Assembly (NCBI RefSeq): GCF_028561565.1
Contig: NZ_JAQQTE010000001.1
Span: 955,332 to 1,019,331, forward strand
Direction: 5' to 3'
DNA length: 64,000 bases
Source of the DNA: Gilvibacter sediminis
Lineage (GTDB): Bacteria > Bacteroidota > Bacteroidia > Flavobacteriales > Flavobacteriaceae
Part shown: positions 1 to 7,760 of the stretch, in pieces
How positions within the stretch are numbered: the stretch's first letter is position 1
Layout of the letters: every line of letters begins with the position of its first letter
Made by a program: the position numbers and the translations under genes
The notes under the pieces: generated by a model
Told to the model about the DNA's origin: nothing
The model's input: the letters and a program-made list of their open reading frames with translations, nothing else
Databases searched by the model: none

Positions 1-55
1 ACCCAGTACGCTTCGTGATCGCATGAAGAAACTGGATATAAAACGCCCTGCGTAA
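1..55 (+). CDS. C-terminal end of a sigma-54-dependent transcriptional activator (partial)
   Basis: The reading frame that enters the window from the left ends at the TAA at 53-55. Its last 17 residues contain STLRDRMKKLDIKRP, which is the recognition helix and end of the Fis-type helix-turn-helix found at the C-terminus of NtrC-family enhancer-binding proteins. Only this tail is visible, so the AAA+ and sensor domains cannot be judged. A pair of dyads and a sigma-54-like promoter lie just downstream and could be its targets. Confidence 0.6.
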   Translation, partial: PSTLRDRMKKLDIKRPA

Positions 56-56
56 A

Positions 57-114
57 GTGACGGAATACCGTCACCGACACCTTTTGTATATTCTTCCCGA
101 CGGTATTCCGTCAC
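57..114. promoter_or_regulatory. Paired dyads, candidate enhancer-binding sites
   Basis: Two near-identical dyads, GACGGAATACCGTC (59-72) and GACGGTATTCCGTC (99-112), lie exactly 40 bp apart centre to centre. They are also inverted relative to each other, so 57-72 and 99-114 could pair as a 16-bp stem. Their place after an activator gene and about 120-160 bp before the predicted start from the sigma-54-like box fits an upstream activating sequence. An mRNA 3' hairpin is the alternative, but no T-run follows. Confidence 0.5.
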
Positions 115-200
115 TGTAAAAACAGGATTTTTCCCCTTTCGTATTTTTTAAAACACTGATAATCAGAAATATATATTTTTTGGCACGGCAGTCATAGAGT

Positions 201-217
201 TTGGTACGCCAATGGCA
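201..217 (+). promoter_or_regulatory. Sigma-54-type (-24/-12) promoter
   Basis: TTGGTACGCCAATGGCA matches the sigma-54 consensus (TTGGCACG-N4-TTGCA) with the required GG-N10-GC spacing (GG at 203-204, GC at 215-216). It differs at two positions. Transcription would start near 228, shortly before the ATG at 243. A nearby TTGGCAC at 180-186 has no matching -12 GC and is probably not used. Confidence 0.5.
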
Positions 218-242
218 TATAAAAGAACAATCGATGGCAGTT

Positions 243-659
243 ATGAGTCAACATATCGTTCTAGAGAAAGCAGAGTTCCAATATGAAGATGGAGTTTTGT
301 TGATCACTTTTAATACAGTTGAAAGTGATAGAGTGGTTTCTGTAGATACCCTAGAGCGTTATGCTGATACAATAATAGAACTATGCGATAATAGACGCAC
401 CCCGTTTTTGATCGATGTTTCCGAGGCATGGGGAAGTTATTCTGTAGCTGCTGCTCGATATTTTGCCAAAAGCGAGAGACTTTACAGTGTAAGACTCGCA
501 GACGCATTTGTAGCAAAAGATACAAGATCGGTATTGTCTATACGTTCATTCAAACGTATTTACGACCCGTTCACACCATATCAGATTTGCAAGACCCACG
601 ATGAAGCACGAGAGTTTTGCGACAGATATGTTGGAGATTATAGCAAGACTTTTGGATGA
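243..659 (+). CDS. Conserved flavobacterial hypothetical protein (DUF7793/STAS-like)
   Basis: This is a soluble protein of 138 residues with an alternating beta/alpha pattern and no signal peptide. The stretch PFLIDVSEAWGSYSVAAARY followed by a KRIYDPFTPYQI segment resembles a small flavobacterial family with an SpoIIAA/STAS-like fold; that assignment is from memory. The start at 243 is preferred because it begins just before the conserved EFQYEDG segment and lies downstream of the predicted sigma-54 start. ATG at 234 is possible, and a TTG at 201 would lie inside the promoter. It is followed 20 bp later by a PAS protein and then a receiver, which suggests a role in the same signalling unit. 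Confidence 0.7.
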   Translation: MSQHIVLEKAEFQYEDGVLLITFNTVESDRVVSVDTLERYADTIIELCDNRRTPFLIDVSEAWGSYSVAAARYFAKSERLYSVRLADAFVAKDTRSVLSIRSFKRIYDPFTPYQICKTHDEAREFCDRYVGDYSKTFG

Positions 660-679
660 TTGTTTAAGAGAGAAGGATT

Positions 680-1834
680 ATGATTACAGGAGAGTATAAT
701 AACAAAAGTCTGCTAGAGATTGGCAAGGTGGTTCTCGTGACCTTGGATGCACAGGGGAGAATTACAGGATGGAACAAAGGCGCTGAGCGCCTGTTCGGAA
801 CTAACACATCTGAAGTTATCGGGAAGCCACTTGCCAATTTTTTAGAAACGAATAAGAATTCAACTTCAAATATGGAGTTGGTCACTATGTTGCAAAAGTC
901 TATGGGGGTAGACCATAGCGAAATCAATGAGTTCACAGGATTGAAAAGTAATGGGTCGCGGTTCCCATTAGAACTCGAGCTTCGCGCGCAGCAGACCGAT
1001 TCTGGGCCCGTTTACACCGTTGTGATGGTAGATATTTCACGTAGACGGGCTCTTGAAGTTGATTTACAAAATAAATCGATGACCTTGGAATTGATGTTAG
1101 ATCAATGCAAGAATAATCTAAAAGCCCCCTATTGTTTTTCCCAAGGCTTGATCCAGCTTTTAAAACTTCAACCTTTAAATGAAGAGTCTCAGCACCTTCT
1201 AAATATGTTGTGTGAAAGTTTAACTGGAGGCAAGCAGCTCTTGGATGATCTGACAACCGTGTCGATATTTTCGACAGATTACAATACCGATGACAAAATA
1301 GAATTAAACTCCTTTTTACGACAATTAAATAAAGAACTGAAGGAGTGTGAAAAATATGAAAATCTCTCTCTGCATTTAGACGTTGATGCCGAGCGCCCCT
1401 ATCTGACTAATGAAGCGCTACTTAAAGCGCTGATCAAGGCAGTTATTCGCTACGTGATCAAGTTTGAATATCTTGAACATCCAGAGGATGGACCTTCAGT
1501 ATCCCTCAAAGCAGAGAATCAATCCGAACAGTTAATCCTGACTTTTACCGTGAGTCACTTGATCCCAGACTTGGTGTTGAGTGACAGTCCACTACCGTAC
1601 AAAACTTTAAATGATCACGAATTATCGCGTATCGATATGAGTGTTTATTTGATGAAAACCATCATCAAGCTGTTTAACGGCAGCTTAGATATTGAAGTTA
1701 GTAGAGATAATTGTTCGGAAGTTCGTATAAGTCTTCCGAATCAAAATAGGAAGACGGCGAATGAAAAACATTCAACATATCGTTCTCATAGACGACAACA
1801 GGACCACTCATTGTTTGAGTCAGCATCTGATTAA
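680..1834 (+). CDS. PAS-domain protein with degenerate histidine kinase core
   Basis: Residues 15-125 form a PAS domain (ITGWNKGAERLFG, then VDISRRRALE). The following region aligns with a HisKA/HATPase core, but the H-box SHDLKSP is replaced by KNNLKAP (residues 144-150), so Asn145 stands where the phospho-accepting His should be. The ATP-binding part lacks recognisable N, G1 (DNGxG) and G2 glycine motifs, although a terminal beta segment like VRISLPN is kept. It is therefore probably a signalling scaffold or sensor, not an active kinase. The last 25 codons overlap the downstream receiver gene by 74 nt in another frame, which is unusual. Confidence 0.8.
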   Translation: MITGEYNNKSLLEIGKVVLVTLDAQGRITGWNKGAERLFGTNTSEVIGKPLANFLETNKNSTSNMELVTMLQKSMGVDHSEINEFTGLKSNGSRFPLELELRAQQTDSGPVYTVVMVDISRRRALEVDLQNKSMTLELMLDQCKNNLKAPYCFSQGLIQLLKLQPLNEESQHLLNMLCESLTGGKQLLDDLTTVSIFSTDYNTDDKIELNSFLRQLNKELKECEKYENLSLHLDVDAERPYLTNEALLKALIKAVIRYVIKFEYLEHPEDGPSVSLKAENQSEQLILTFTVSHLIPDLVLSDSPLPYKTLNDHELSRIDMSVYLMKTIIKLFNGSLDIEVSRDNCSEVRISLPNQNRKTANEKHSTYRSHRRQQDHSLFESASD

Positions 1835-2192
1835 GAATTTTGATCCGTGTATTAAGATTTCTCCATTTATAAATGGAGGGAGTGCTTTAGCTTATTTTAA
1901 AGGCTTAAGTAATTCTTTGAACCGAAGATTCTGTTCAATTCCAGATTTGGTCATCTTGGACATTAATATGCCAGATATGAATGGATGGGAGGTCTTAGAA
2001 GAATTTGAGAATATGGATCTCTTTAAAAAATATCAGATAGATGTCTTGATGTTGACATCATCTGAGTGCGCGCATGATTTAGCCAAGAGCATAGAATACA
2101 GTTTGTGTAAAGGTTATCTGACCAAACCACTTTCATCAGAAAAATTAAGTACCCAATTTACCAATTTACGAAACGGGGTTTTGACAGGTTAA
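1761..2192 (+). CDS. Stand-alone receiver (CheY-like response regulator)
   Basis: This 143-residue single receiver domain has the acidic pair D11/D12, the phosphorylation site D67 in VILDINMPDMNG, T99 and K122 (LTKPL). No output domain follows, so it probably acts through protein contacts. It starts inside the 3' end of the PAS pseudo-kinase gene (74-nt overlap). Because that neighbour lacks the phospho-donor His, the receiver must be phosphorylated by another kinase, if at all. Confidence in the family is high; the pathway is unknown. Confidence 0.9.
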   Translation: MKNIQHIVLIDDNRTTHCLSQHLIKNFDPCIKISPFINGGSALAYFKGLSNSLNRRFCSIPDLVILDINMPDMNGWEVLEEFENMDLFKKYQIDVLMLTSSECAHDLAKSIEYSLCKGYLTKPLSSEKLSTQFTNLRNGVLTG

Positions 2193-2289
2193 TACAGCTA
2201 AAATTCGAAATGTTCGTCCCCGCGCCCAGCAGCTTCTTTTCCTACGTTATTTAAGATTAGTGAACTAAAAGAAGCAACAGCTGATCAGC

Positions 2290-2323
2290 AAGCCCATCCC
2301 CGTAGATGGGCTTTTTGATTTTT
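2290..2323 (+). terminator. Rho-independent terminator after the receiver gene
   Basis: A 9-bp stem (AAGCCCATC / GATGGGCTT) with a 6-nt loop is followed by a T-rich tract on the plus strand. It lies about 100 bp after the receiver stop and separates it from the convergent peptidase gene. Confidence 0.85.
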
Positions 2324-2339
2324 AGGCCATTAGCGAGGG

Positions 2340-3671
2340 TTAATTCCCTATTAAAACCATCTCCTCTTGAGGGGAAATCAGATACTGAGCACCGTCGGCC
2401 TCTACTACAGCCATCTCTTCTACGGAGATGGTCTTGATATTATCTGCATCTAAATTCCAAGCGTGAAATCCGTCAAAGGCAAAGGTCATCCCTTCTTTTA
2501 ACTCCTTTTGAGAGGCAGGTCTTACAGAAGGAGCTTGCGATCCGCCTAAATTGGGTCCCACATCATGGGCTACATAACCTACAGGATGCCCTGTGCTCCA
2601 CATCACGTACTCAGAACCCGCTTTTTCCATAAGAACCCGTTGTGCGCGATCCACATCAATTCCTTTCACTCCAGGAGCCATGGCCGCTAAAGCTGCACGA
2701 TTCCCTGCTTTAGCGCTTTCCCAATAATGAGCAATGTCCTCAGGTAATTCTGTTTCTCCATCTTTTAATACATAAGCAAAGCGTTGAATGTCGCTCACCC
2801 AACGGTCATAAACTTTTATGCCAAAATCGATCTGAATTACATCCCCAGGCATGATCACCTTATCTGTGGCATGGGAATGTCCGCGGTCAGGGCCGGAGTT
2901 CACATTGGGATTTTGATCTGGGGCCCAACCGTCTGTCACTCCGTATTCAGCCATTTTAGCTTTCAAAAAGGCCGCTATGTCAGCATCTGTTGAGACGCCT
3001 GGCATCACTTGTTGATACGCTTCAATTTGCCAATCGGCGGTCAATTGTGCTGCTTTTCTAAGGATGTCAACTTCTTGTGGCAATTTTATGGAAAGCCATT
3101 GATAGACCAATTCGGTTGAAGACACCAAACGGTTACTTTGATCGCCCAAGAGCCCCTCCAATTCTTTGCGCTGGGTGTATGAGAGTCCGTCTGCTGTAGA
3201 ATTGGTCTCGGAAGAATTCACCGCGATCGTTTTGAAATCTTGTGCTTTAATAAAATCAGCGGCTTGTGCTAAAGCAGAGGCACCTCTATCTACGGGTACC
3301 ACTTCGTCATGAATCTTTAGATCGGCCAAGGCTGTAGATTCTCCAGATGGCGAGTACACCTTAGAGTGGAAGCCATCGGCATCCAAATAAAACAAAAAGG
3401 CAGCAGTTCCGCCTGCATTTTCTCCTCCGATATGGTCGGCAATGGGGTCGTTGTTGTTCTCTCTGCAAACCACGATCCAACAGTCAACTCCTGCGGCTTT
3501 CATAGCCTCCGGAAGTAGTTTGTCAATGCGGTCTTTACGTATTTCGGGCCAAGGATTTTCTCCCCAATAGGCTGCGGTATCTATACGCTCGGCAGTTTCA
3601 TTTTGAACGGGATTTTCTTTGCAGCTGATCAGCAGGAGTAAACACAGACAGCTGAGGAATATTCTTTGCAT
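2340..3671 (-). CDS. M24 family metallopeptidase (Xaa-Pro aminopeptidase-like) lipoprotein
   Basis: This 443-residue protein starts at the ATG at 3671, which gives a lipoprotein signal ending in LLISC (Cys17); an upstream ATG would spoil it. Residues 30-190 are a creatinase-like N-terminal domain and 200-440 the pita-bread peptidase domain. Visible metal ligands are D282 and D294 (QIDFG...WVSDIQ), H362 (TGHPVG) and E418 (SVEEM). The usual Glu of the EPG motif appears as D400 (FAFDGF). It probably trims X-Pro peptides in the periplasm or at the cell surface. It is monocistronic and convergent with the receiver unit. Confidence 0.85.
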   Translation of the reverse strand: MQRIFLSCLCLLLLISCKENPVQNETAERIDTAAYWGENPWPEIRKDRIDKLLPEAMKAAGVDCWIVVCRENNNDPIADHIGGENAGGTAAFLFYLDADGFHSKVYSPSGESTALADLKIHDEVVPVDRGASALAQAADFIKAQDFKTIAVNSSETNSTADGLSYTQRKELEGLLGDQSNRLVSSTELVYQWLSIKLPQEVDILRKAAQLTADWQIEAYQQVMPGVSTDADIAAFLKAKMAEYGVTDGWAPDQNPNVNSGPDRGHSHATDKVIMPGDVIQIDFGIKVYDRWVSDIQRFAYVLKDGETELPEDIAHYWESAKAGNRAALAAMAPGVKGIDVDRAQRVLMEKAGSEYVMWSTGHPVGYVAHDVGPNLGGSQAPSVRPASQKELKEGMTFAFDGFHAWNLDADNIKTISVEEMAVVEADGAQYLISPQEEMVLIGN

Positions 3672-3790
3672 GGTTGGTGTACTTAGTTTGTTTAAAAATA
3701 CTGCAGAATTATTCAAAGACCTAGAGAAGCCTATTCAATTCTAAGAGGCCTCTTGTCATATGTACAATTCGTGTATCTTTAGAAGATCTG

Positions 3791-4963
3791 ATGCAGGTTC
3801 CCAAGCACATTTTACCAGTCATAGTTATTGCTCAATTCTGTTGCACCAGCCTATGGTTTGCCAGCAATGGAGTGTTGTCAGATCTCGCTGCGGCCTTTAA
3901 TTTAGGTGCTAATGCCGTAGGGTCTTTAACGGCCGCGGTGCAGTTAGGCTTTATTTCAGGAACCTTGGTCTTTGCAATTCTTACCCTTGCAGACCGTTAC
4001 TCCCCTTCTAAAGTATTTTTTGTTAGTGCGATGCTGGGCGCTTTGTTTAATCTAGCTCTTATTTGGGAAACCAACAGCCTGTACAGCATTCTGAGTTTGC
4101 GTTTTTGCACGGGCTTTTTTTTGGCAGGAATTTACCCTGTTGGGATGAAGATCGCCGCAGATTACTTTAATACTGGCCTCGGAAGATCCTTGGGCTACTT
4201 GGTAGGAGCTCTTGTCTTGGGTACTGCTTTGCCACACGGTATAAAAACCATGTCTGTAGGCTATTCCTTTGAGCTGGTTTTGATAAGTATTTCTGCCCTC
4301 GCAGTGCTGGGCGGGCTACTTATCTTTTTTTTAGTGCCTGATGGTCCGTATAGGAAGCCCAGTATCAAACCCGATTTTTCGGCTTTCTTTGGTGTTTTTA
4401 AGCGGGCAGATTTCAGGGCGGCGGCCTTTGGCTACTTTGGGCATATGTGGGAGCTTTATGCGTTTTGGGCCTTTGTGCCGATCATGATCGAAACTTATAA
4501 TCAGTTGCATCCCAGTGCCGATTTAAATATCACTGCCTTTTCATTTGCCGTAATAGGAATTGGCAGCTTGGCCTGTGTGGCTGCGGGATATTATTCTCAG
4601 CGTTTCGGTTTAAGAAAAACTGCGTTTACCGCTCTGATGGGATCTGGTATTTTCTGTTTGCTCTCTCCTGTATTTTTTAAGGTCGGACCGGCATTCTTTC
4701 TGCTGTTCTTACTTGTTTGGGGCATGCTGGTCATTGCAGATTCACCTTTATTTTCGACTATGGTGGCACTTAGTGCCGCTGGTGCGCATAAAGCGACAGC
4801 ACTAACCATTGTGAATTGTATAGGATTTGCGATAACCATCTTTAGCATTCAACTGCTCAGCGACATGATCTTGAAGTACAGTCCTACCAATATGTACCAG
4901 GTCTTGGCTTTTGGCCCAGCGATTGGTTTGTTGGTCTTGTGGTTTGGTGGGGCTAAGCCTTAG
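3791..4963 (+). CDS. Major facilitator superfamily transporter
   Basis: This 390-residue protein has about 12 hydrophobic segments and the loop after TM2 typical of MFS proteins (ILTLADRYSPSKVFF). TM4/5 carry a GIYPVGMKIAADYF segment similar to drug/metabolite MFS permeases. The substrate cannot be told from sequence. It reads toward the SLC12-type transporter and their 3' ends overlap by 4 nt. A TTG-N18-TATCTTTA promoter-like match (3753-3781) sits very close to the ATG, leaving almost no leader. Confidence 0.85.
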   Translation: MQVPKHILPVIVIAQFCCTSLWFASNGVLSDLAAAFNLGANAVGSLTAAVQLGFISGTLVFAILTLADRYSPSKVFFVSAMLGALFNLALIWETNSLYSILSLRFCTGFFLAGIYPVGMKIAADYFNTGLGRSLGYLVGALVLGTALPHGIKTMSVGYSFELVLISISALAVLGGLLIFFLVPDGPYRKPSIKPDFSAFFGVFKRADFRAAAFGYFGHMWELYAFWAFVPIMIETYNQLHPSADLNITAFSFAVIGIGSLACVAAGYYSQRFGLRKTAFTALMGSGIFCLLSPVFFKVGPAFFLLFLLVWGMLVIADSPLFSTMVALSAAGAHKATALTIVNCIGFAITIFSIQLLSDMILKYSPTNMYQVLAFGPAIGLLVLWFGGAKP

Positions 4964-7152
4964 GCCAAAATACTTTCGTGACCACTGTCCTTTACAAAGA
5001 GACAGGAAGAATTTGTGGCTTGGGTCATCTCCTCTACAAACTCAAAACGCAGATCAGCATCCATACCAAAGATATTGAGGTCTGACCGGGGTGCATCGGC
5101 CAGGATCGCCCTAAAGTTTCCAACAAAGATCTCCATGAGCGTATCGGGTAATCGGGCAAGACTTATGAGTTGTTTCATGAAAGTTTCTGCGTTTTCACGT
5201 TGTCCTTCATCTGCAATGACCATGACCAGACGGATCTTCGCGTTCCAATTCTTCATCAGCTTGTATGCGAGTAGCGTCGAGAGGTCCAAGTTTCCAATAT
5301 CCCATCCCAGATTCCAATTATCTCTGCGATCGCTCAGCCATACGTTTATAGTATCACGTTGACCAAGAAGCGCTGTTGGATGTTGTTGAAATACCACACA
5401 GCCGATCTCTAGTCTGATGCACTCGCGGATAACCGGTCTCAGCTCCGTCTCGTAGTCGTCGTGAGCCTGCAAGTTTAGAAATACAATGTTCGGCCTAAAG
5501 AATGCGCCTAATAAGGCCTGATTTCCATAGTTCACCCCTTTTGCAAATTCAGTAGTGTTTATTATGGTCCAACTGGAGAACACCTCCTTTTCCCGAAACG
5601 ATTGAGCTAAACATTCCAGCTCGTCTCCCATAGTGCTGCCTTCTGAGCTCGGCTCTATTCCCAACAGTTTAATAGAACCTTTTGGATGTGCAATATTCCT
5701 TAGAAAATCAAAGTTTCCGCGTGCGCCTGTGAGGTCACGGACTGGAACCATCAGGTTGGGTTTCCAGGCGCGTTGTTGCATTTTTTTCATGCCCCAAGTA
5801 TGTTTCGCAGCCCATTCAGCAAAGGACACAAAGAGCCCTGAGCGTACATCTTCAAAGGGAGTTTCCAGGTTTTGCCTGGAGAGGTACCAATACACAGCCA
5901 ATACGATTCCGATGGTCACCAAGCTAATGGTTGGGTTGATAATGAACATAGCAAGGACTGAGGATATCAGTCCCATCCAAGGGACGTAACGTTGTACTTT
6001 GAATAGGGGTCGATAACTGATCAAGCCTAAATTTTGCTCAATGATCACTACTATATTGATCATGGCGTAGGTCACCAAAAAGAAAAGGGTTACTAAAGGC
6101 GCTACTGCATTCAGGTTGCGCAATAGCATGGTTGCAAAGATCAAGATCCCGGTTACCACCATTGCGTTTCTAGGTTGACCGTTGGCTGAGGTTCCTGCTA
6201 AGAACTTAGACTTGGGAAGCACCTGATGTTCTCCCATAGCAAAGAGGATTCTAGATGAACCCACCAAGGAAGCCAAGGCAGATGAAAAGGTAGCCCCTAG
6301 TATACCTGCAATGATCAGCGGGCCTACGTAGGCCTTTTCTATAATGATGTTGTAATTGGAGATCAGTTCCGCTTCTGATGCAGATCGGGCTAACCAAAAA
6401 GCAAGCAGCATATAGATCACAAAACTCACTCCAATGGCCCACAGCGTGCCTTTAGGAATGCTGGTACGTGGATCTTTCAGTTCTCCAGACATATTGGCTC
6501 CGGCCATGATCCCTGTTGCTGCAGGGAAGAATACCGCGAAGACCAACCAAAAGTTGCTGCCGTTAAAATTGTTCTCTGGAGACCCCTTAAAACTTCCCCA
6601 ACTCAAGGCTTCGCTGGTTGGAATACTCATGGAACCGTCATAGGCTGCCAATACAATAGACACCAATGAGGCAATAATGATCACCATGATGATAAATTGA
6701 ATCTTTATAGCCAGATTAGCGCTGATGTAGGCAATGGTAACCAGTCCCGCAAAGACGCAGACATCTACCAAGAATGCATTGTGTTCCGGAAAGATTCCGA
6801 GCCAACCCTCCCTAAATCCGAAGATATACATAGTCACCGCCAAGCCTTGTGAGATATAGCGCGGTATGCCCAAACTTCCACCTACTTCAAGACCTAAGGA
6901 CTGAGAGATGATGGCATATGCCCCTCCAGCTCCAATCCTTATGTTGGTAGTAATGGCGGACATGGATAGCGCCGTACAGAGTGTGATTAGAAAGGAAATA
7001 ATAATCACTAACCAAGCGCCGAGTAAACCTGCATTACCAACTACCCAGCCCATACGGAGGTACATGATCACCCCGAGAATGGTCAAGAGGGTGGGTGTAA
7101 AGACCCCACCAAAGGTGCCGAATTTTTTCTGGTTATGGGTTGGTTCTTGCAT
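4960..7152 (-). CDS. APC/SLC12-type cation-chloride cotransporter-like permease
   Basis: This 730-residue protein has about 12 membrane segments in its first 470 residues, beginning with TFGGVFTPTLLTILGVIMYLR-type sequence characteristic of Na-K-Cl cotransporter-like permeases. A soluble C-terminal domain of about 260 residues follows, as in eukaryotic SLC12 proteins. The start at 7152 (MQEPTHNQKKFG) is preferred over 7185 because it places the basic tail directly before TM1. The transported ion or amino acid is not known. Confidence 0.85.
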   Translation of the reverse strand: MQEPTHNQKKFGTFGGVFTPTLLTILGVIMYLRMGWVVGNAGLLGAWLVIIISFLITLCTALSMSAITTNIRIGAGGAYAIISQSLGLEVGGSLGIPRYISQGLAVTMYIFGFREGWLGIFPEHNAFLVDVCVFAGLVTIAYISANLAIKIQFIIMVIIIASLVSIVLAAYDGSMSIPTSEALSWGSFKGSPENNFNGSNFWLVFAVFFPAATGIMAGANMSGELKDPRTSIPKGTLWAIGVSFVIYMLLAFWLARSASEAELISNYNIIIEKAYVGPLIIAGILGATFSSALASLVGSSRILFAMGEHQVLPKSKFLAGTSANGQPRNAMVVTGILIFATMLLRNLNAVAPLVTLFFLVTYAMINIVVIIEQNLGLISYRPLFKVQRYVPWMGLISSVLAMFIINPTISLVTIGIVLAVYWYLSRQNLETPFEDVRSGLFVSFAEWAAKHTWGMKKMQQRAWKPNLMVPVRDLTGARGNFDFLRNIAHPKGSIKLLGIEPSSEGSTMGDELECLAQSFREKEVFSSWTIINTTEFAKGVNYGNQALLGAFFRPNIVFLNLQAHDDYETELRPVIRECIRLEIGCVVFQQHPTALLGQRDTINVWLSDRRDNWNLGWDIGNLDLSTLLAYKLMKNWNAKIRLVMVIADEGQRENAETFMKQLISLARLPDTLMEIFVGNFRAILADAPRSDLNIFGMDADLRFEFVEEMTQATNSSCLFVKDSGHESILA

Positions 7153-7260
7153 AGGCAATACAAGATAGTAGAATTCCCAAAACAAGGCTTAACAAAATTC
7201 TAACAGCTCAAACTTGGAATTGGACCGTATAATTTTAGGTTACCTTAAAATTTACAAGTA

Positions 7261-7452
7261 ATGAAAGTGATTAGTGTACAACGAAACAGTAAATACGAAA
7301 ACCGATTCCATCCCAATATGGGTAGATTGAGAACAAAGGTGGTCTATATTCGCCGCTACTTTTTAGGCCTACCCGTTCAAACCCTTCACAAATACAGAAA
7401 GACCTATTACGGTGAGGTAAAGTCTTGCGAAGACTGCGTTTTGAGCGCTTGA
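7261..7452 (+). CDS. Small conserved hypothetical protein
   Basis: This 63-residue basic protein contains a run of aromatic and basic residues (RRYFLGLPVQTLHKYRKTYYG) and a closing CEDC pair. It has no signal peptide or membrane segment. The composition, a clear ATG with an A-rich upstream region, and similarity to small flavobacterial proteins known from memory suggest a real gene. Function is unknown. Confidence 0.55.
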   Translation: MKVISVQRNSKYENRFHPNMGRLRTKVVYIRRYFLGLPVQTLHKYRKTYYGEVKSCEDCVLSA

Positions 7453-7535
7453 TTTTAGGTTTATCCGTTCAGTTTTAACGGAAGATTAACCCATAATTTC
7501 TCGGTTGTTGCTTATCTTAATAAGAAAAAGCCAAC

Positions 7536-7676
7536 ATGAAAAAACCGTATATGATAGACCGTCCGCTTGCCGATATGCATGGGGATGGTGTTCGTTTTAA
7601 CAAACAACTAAAAAAACGGGCAAAGAAGCACGTTCAAAACACTGCAAAAGAAAAAGAGGACAAGAAGTCTGAATAG
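7536..7676 (+). CDS. Small lysine-rich hypothetical protein (46 aa)
   Basis: An ATG at 7536 opens a 46-codon frame beginning MKKPYMIDRPLADMHGDG, followed by a highly charged Lys/Glu tail. It is followed within 25 bp by a strong hairpin terminator, which supports it as the last cistron of a short transcript. Function is unknown. The basic tail could bind nucleic acid, but nothing confirms that. Confidence 0.45.
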   Translation: MKKPYMIDRPLADMHGDGVRFNKQLKKRAKKHVQNTAKEKEDKKSE

Positions 7677-7697
7677 TCTTTCGCACAAAAAAAGAGT

Positions 7698-7741
7698 ACA
7701 CCCGATCAAAACCTTTTAAAGACTTTGATCGGGTGTTTTGA
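7698..7741. terminator. Bidirectional rho-independent terminator
   Basis: A perfect 13-bp stem (ACACCCGATCAAA / TTTGATCGGGTGT) is flanked by T-runs in both directions: TTTTGATTGTTT on plus, and TCTTTTTTTG on minus. It serves the small plus-strand ORFs and the convergent secreted-protein operon. Confidence 0.9.
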
Positions 7742-7760
7742 TTGTTTAAGAGTTTGAGGA

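Noticed and set aside
180..195. First TTGGCAC as a sigma-54 -24 box
   Set aside because: No GC is present at the required -12 position. The second box at 201-217 has the right spacing.
201..242. Extending the first full gene to a TTG at 201
   Set aside because: These bases form the sigma-54-like promoter, and the added residues do not look like the conserved protein.
933..1256. Minus-strand 107-aa frame opposite the PAS protein
   Set aside because: It is fully covered by the PAS gene, which has clear domain content. The reverse frame has none.
2232..2280. Inverted repeat GCTTCTTTT / AAAAGAAGC after the receiver gene
   Set aside because: The loop is about 30 nt and AT-rich. A much better terminator lies just downstream.
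3753..3781. TTG-N18-TATCTTTA as promoter of the MFS gene
   Set aside because: It would leave a leader of only about 3 nt before the ATG, so it is kept as a comment and not listed as a feature.
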